This document shows positions 54,266-54,734 of a DNA stretch of 54,734 nt, in pieces. Made by a program: the position numbers and the translations under genes. The stretch's first letter is position 1. Each line of letters begins with the position of its first letter. The notes beneath the pieces are model-generated. The model saw only the letters and a program-made list of their open reading frames with translations. It was not told where the DNA came from and searched no databases. Source of the stretch: Acidobacteriota bacterium. GTDB taxonomy: Bacteria; Acidobacteriota; Vicinamibacteria; Vicinamibacterales; SCN-69-37. The stretch spans positions 1 through 54,734 of the forward strand of contig CANIII010000026.1 of NCBI GenBank assembly GCA_947467605.1, read 5' to 3'.

Positions 54266-54734
54266 CGGCGCTTGGCGCCGGTGATCTTGTCGCCGAGTTC
54301 GAGTCGATCCACCACCTCGAGGCCTTTGGCCACGCGTCCCAACGCGGTGAAATTGCCTTCGTTGTGCGGCTGGGGTGTGCTGCCGAGTGTGTAGCCTGGC
54401 CGTCCGGTGTCGAGCCCGCTCGACGCCCAGCTCAATGTGCCGCGCAGCAATCCATGCCGGTTCACTTCATCACGGAGCGTGCCGTCGTTGCGGATGGCGC
54501 GCTGTTGTGCCACGAAGTTTGGCACGACGCGTCCGAATTCCGTGTTCACGATGTCGCCAGATTCAATGACTTTCATCAAGTACTCGACGCCGAACGGTGC
54601 GTCGCCGGGATACAGCTCGACGTCCACGTCGCCGCGCGCGGTGGTGAAGAGGACGTGCGGATGCGGTTCGCCGTTGTAGTCCGGCACGATCCAGGTGGTG
54701 ACGAGCGAGCGATAGTCCGCGTCGGAGCGCGCGA
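54262..54734 (-). CDS. Cyclophilin-type peptidyl-prolyl isomerase, 5' end outside the window
   Basis: The frame is open to the window edge. A start at 54687 is possible, but the residues upstream (DYRSLVTTWIVPDYNGEPHPH) read as protein, so the gene begins beyond base 54734. Visible are HVLFTTARGDVDVELYPGDAP, VNTEFGRVVPNFVAQQR, LSWASSGLDTGRPGYTLGSTP and EVVDRLELGDKI. The active-site Arg of classical cyclophilins is replaced by Val-Val in GRVVPNFV. Similar acidobacterial proteins carry HEAT repeats N-terminal to this domain; that is a guess here. The C-terminus resembles the cyclophilin at 50925. Confidence 0.85.
   Translation of the reverse strand, partial: ARSDADYRSLVTTWIVPDYNGEPHPHVLFTTARGDVDVELYPGDAPFGVEYLMKVIESGDIVNTEFGRVVPNFVAQQRAIRNDGTLRDEVNRHGLLRGTLSWASSGLDTGRPGYTLGSTPQPHNEGNFTALGRVAKGLEVVDRLELGDKITGAKRR

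Overview
This is a GC-rich, gene-dense chromosomal window that fits an Acidobacteriota bacterium, most plausibly of the Vicinamibacteria type. That placement is an inference from gene content: a PadR regulator overlapping an ADOP-type MacB-like permease, an Asp-box (BNR/VPS10-like) protein beside several secreted M28/M1 peptidases, Gly-rich ankyrin proteins, and a NifJ/dihydroorotate-dehydrogenase-like pair. No rRNA, tRNA, CRISPR array, prophage or transposase was seen. The ankyrin gene at the left edge and the cyclophilin gene at the right edge are both cut by the window.

Layout. 1-5 kb: ankyrin protein, cytochrome c'-like protein, FAD amine oxidase, threonine aldolase-like enzyme, small secreted protein. 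5-12 kb: MutS-like ATPase divergent from citrate synthase, then malic enzyme and a GH35 beta-galactosidase. 12-21 kb: outer-membrane protein, nitronate monooxygenase-like enzyme, CDF transporter, pyruvate:ferredoxin oxidoreductase with its DHOD-like partner, TPR protein. 21-28 kb: a secreted proteolysis block (M28 lipoprotein, Asp-box beta-propeller protein, second M28, M1 aminopeptidase). 28-34 kb: FAD oxidoreductase and an RND efflux pair. 34-37 kb: PadR plus ADOP permease. 37-40 kb: an aminotransferase/ATP-grasp/methyltransferase operon that looks like a small biosynthetic cluster. 40-44 kb: prephenate dehydratase preceded by a phenylalanine leader-peptide attenuator, an eIF1/SUI1-like protein, an orphan 7TM sensor domain and a thioredoxin-fold protein. 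44-50 kb: esterase-like protein, SDR, cupin, a 29-residue membrane peptide, glutamine synthetase, PhzF protein. 50-54.7 kb: a frameshifted outer-membrane protein, two cyclophilins, a NifU-like scaffold, an azurin-like cupredoxin, and a junction where the 5' ends of a sigma-54 activator and a copper-ATPase gene meet, both without their 3' parts.

Most notable items: (1) a 21-26 codon leader ORF with four Phe codons followed by a terminator and an alternative antiterminator pairing in front of prephenate dehydratase; (2) the double truncation at about 52,005, which is either a deletion between convergent genes or an assembly chimera; (3) two large imperfect palindromes built from the same 8-bp unit (GCGGGTRA), both lying between divergent genes; (4) a one-base frameshift that removes the C-terminal barrel strands of an outer-membrane protein; (5) a 28-bp palindrome between the ATPase remnant and the azurin-like gene. 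Convergent gene pairs are packed very tightly and five of them overlap at their 3' ends.
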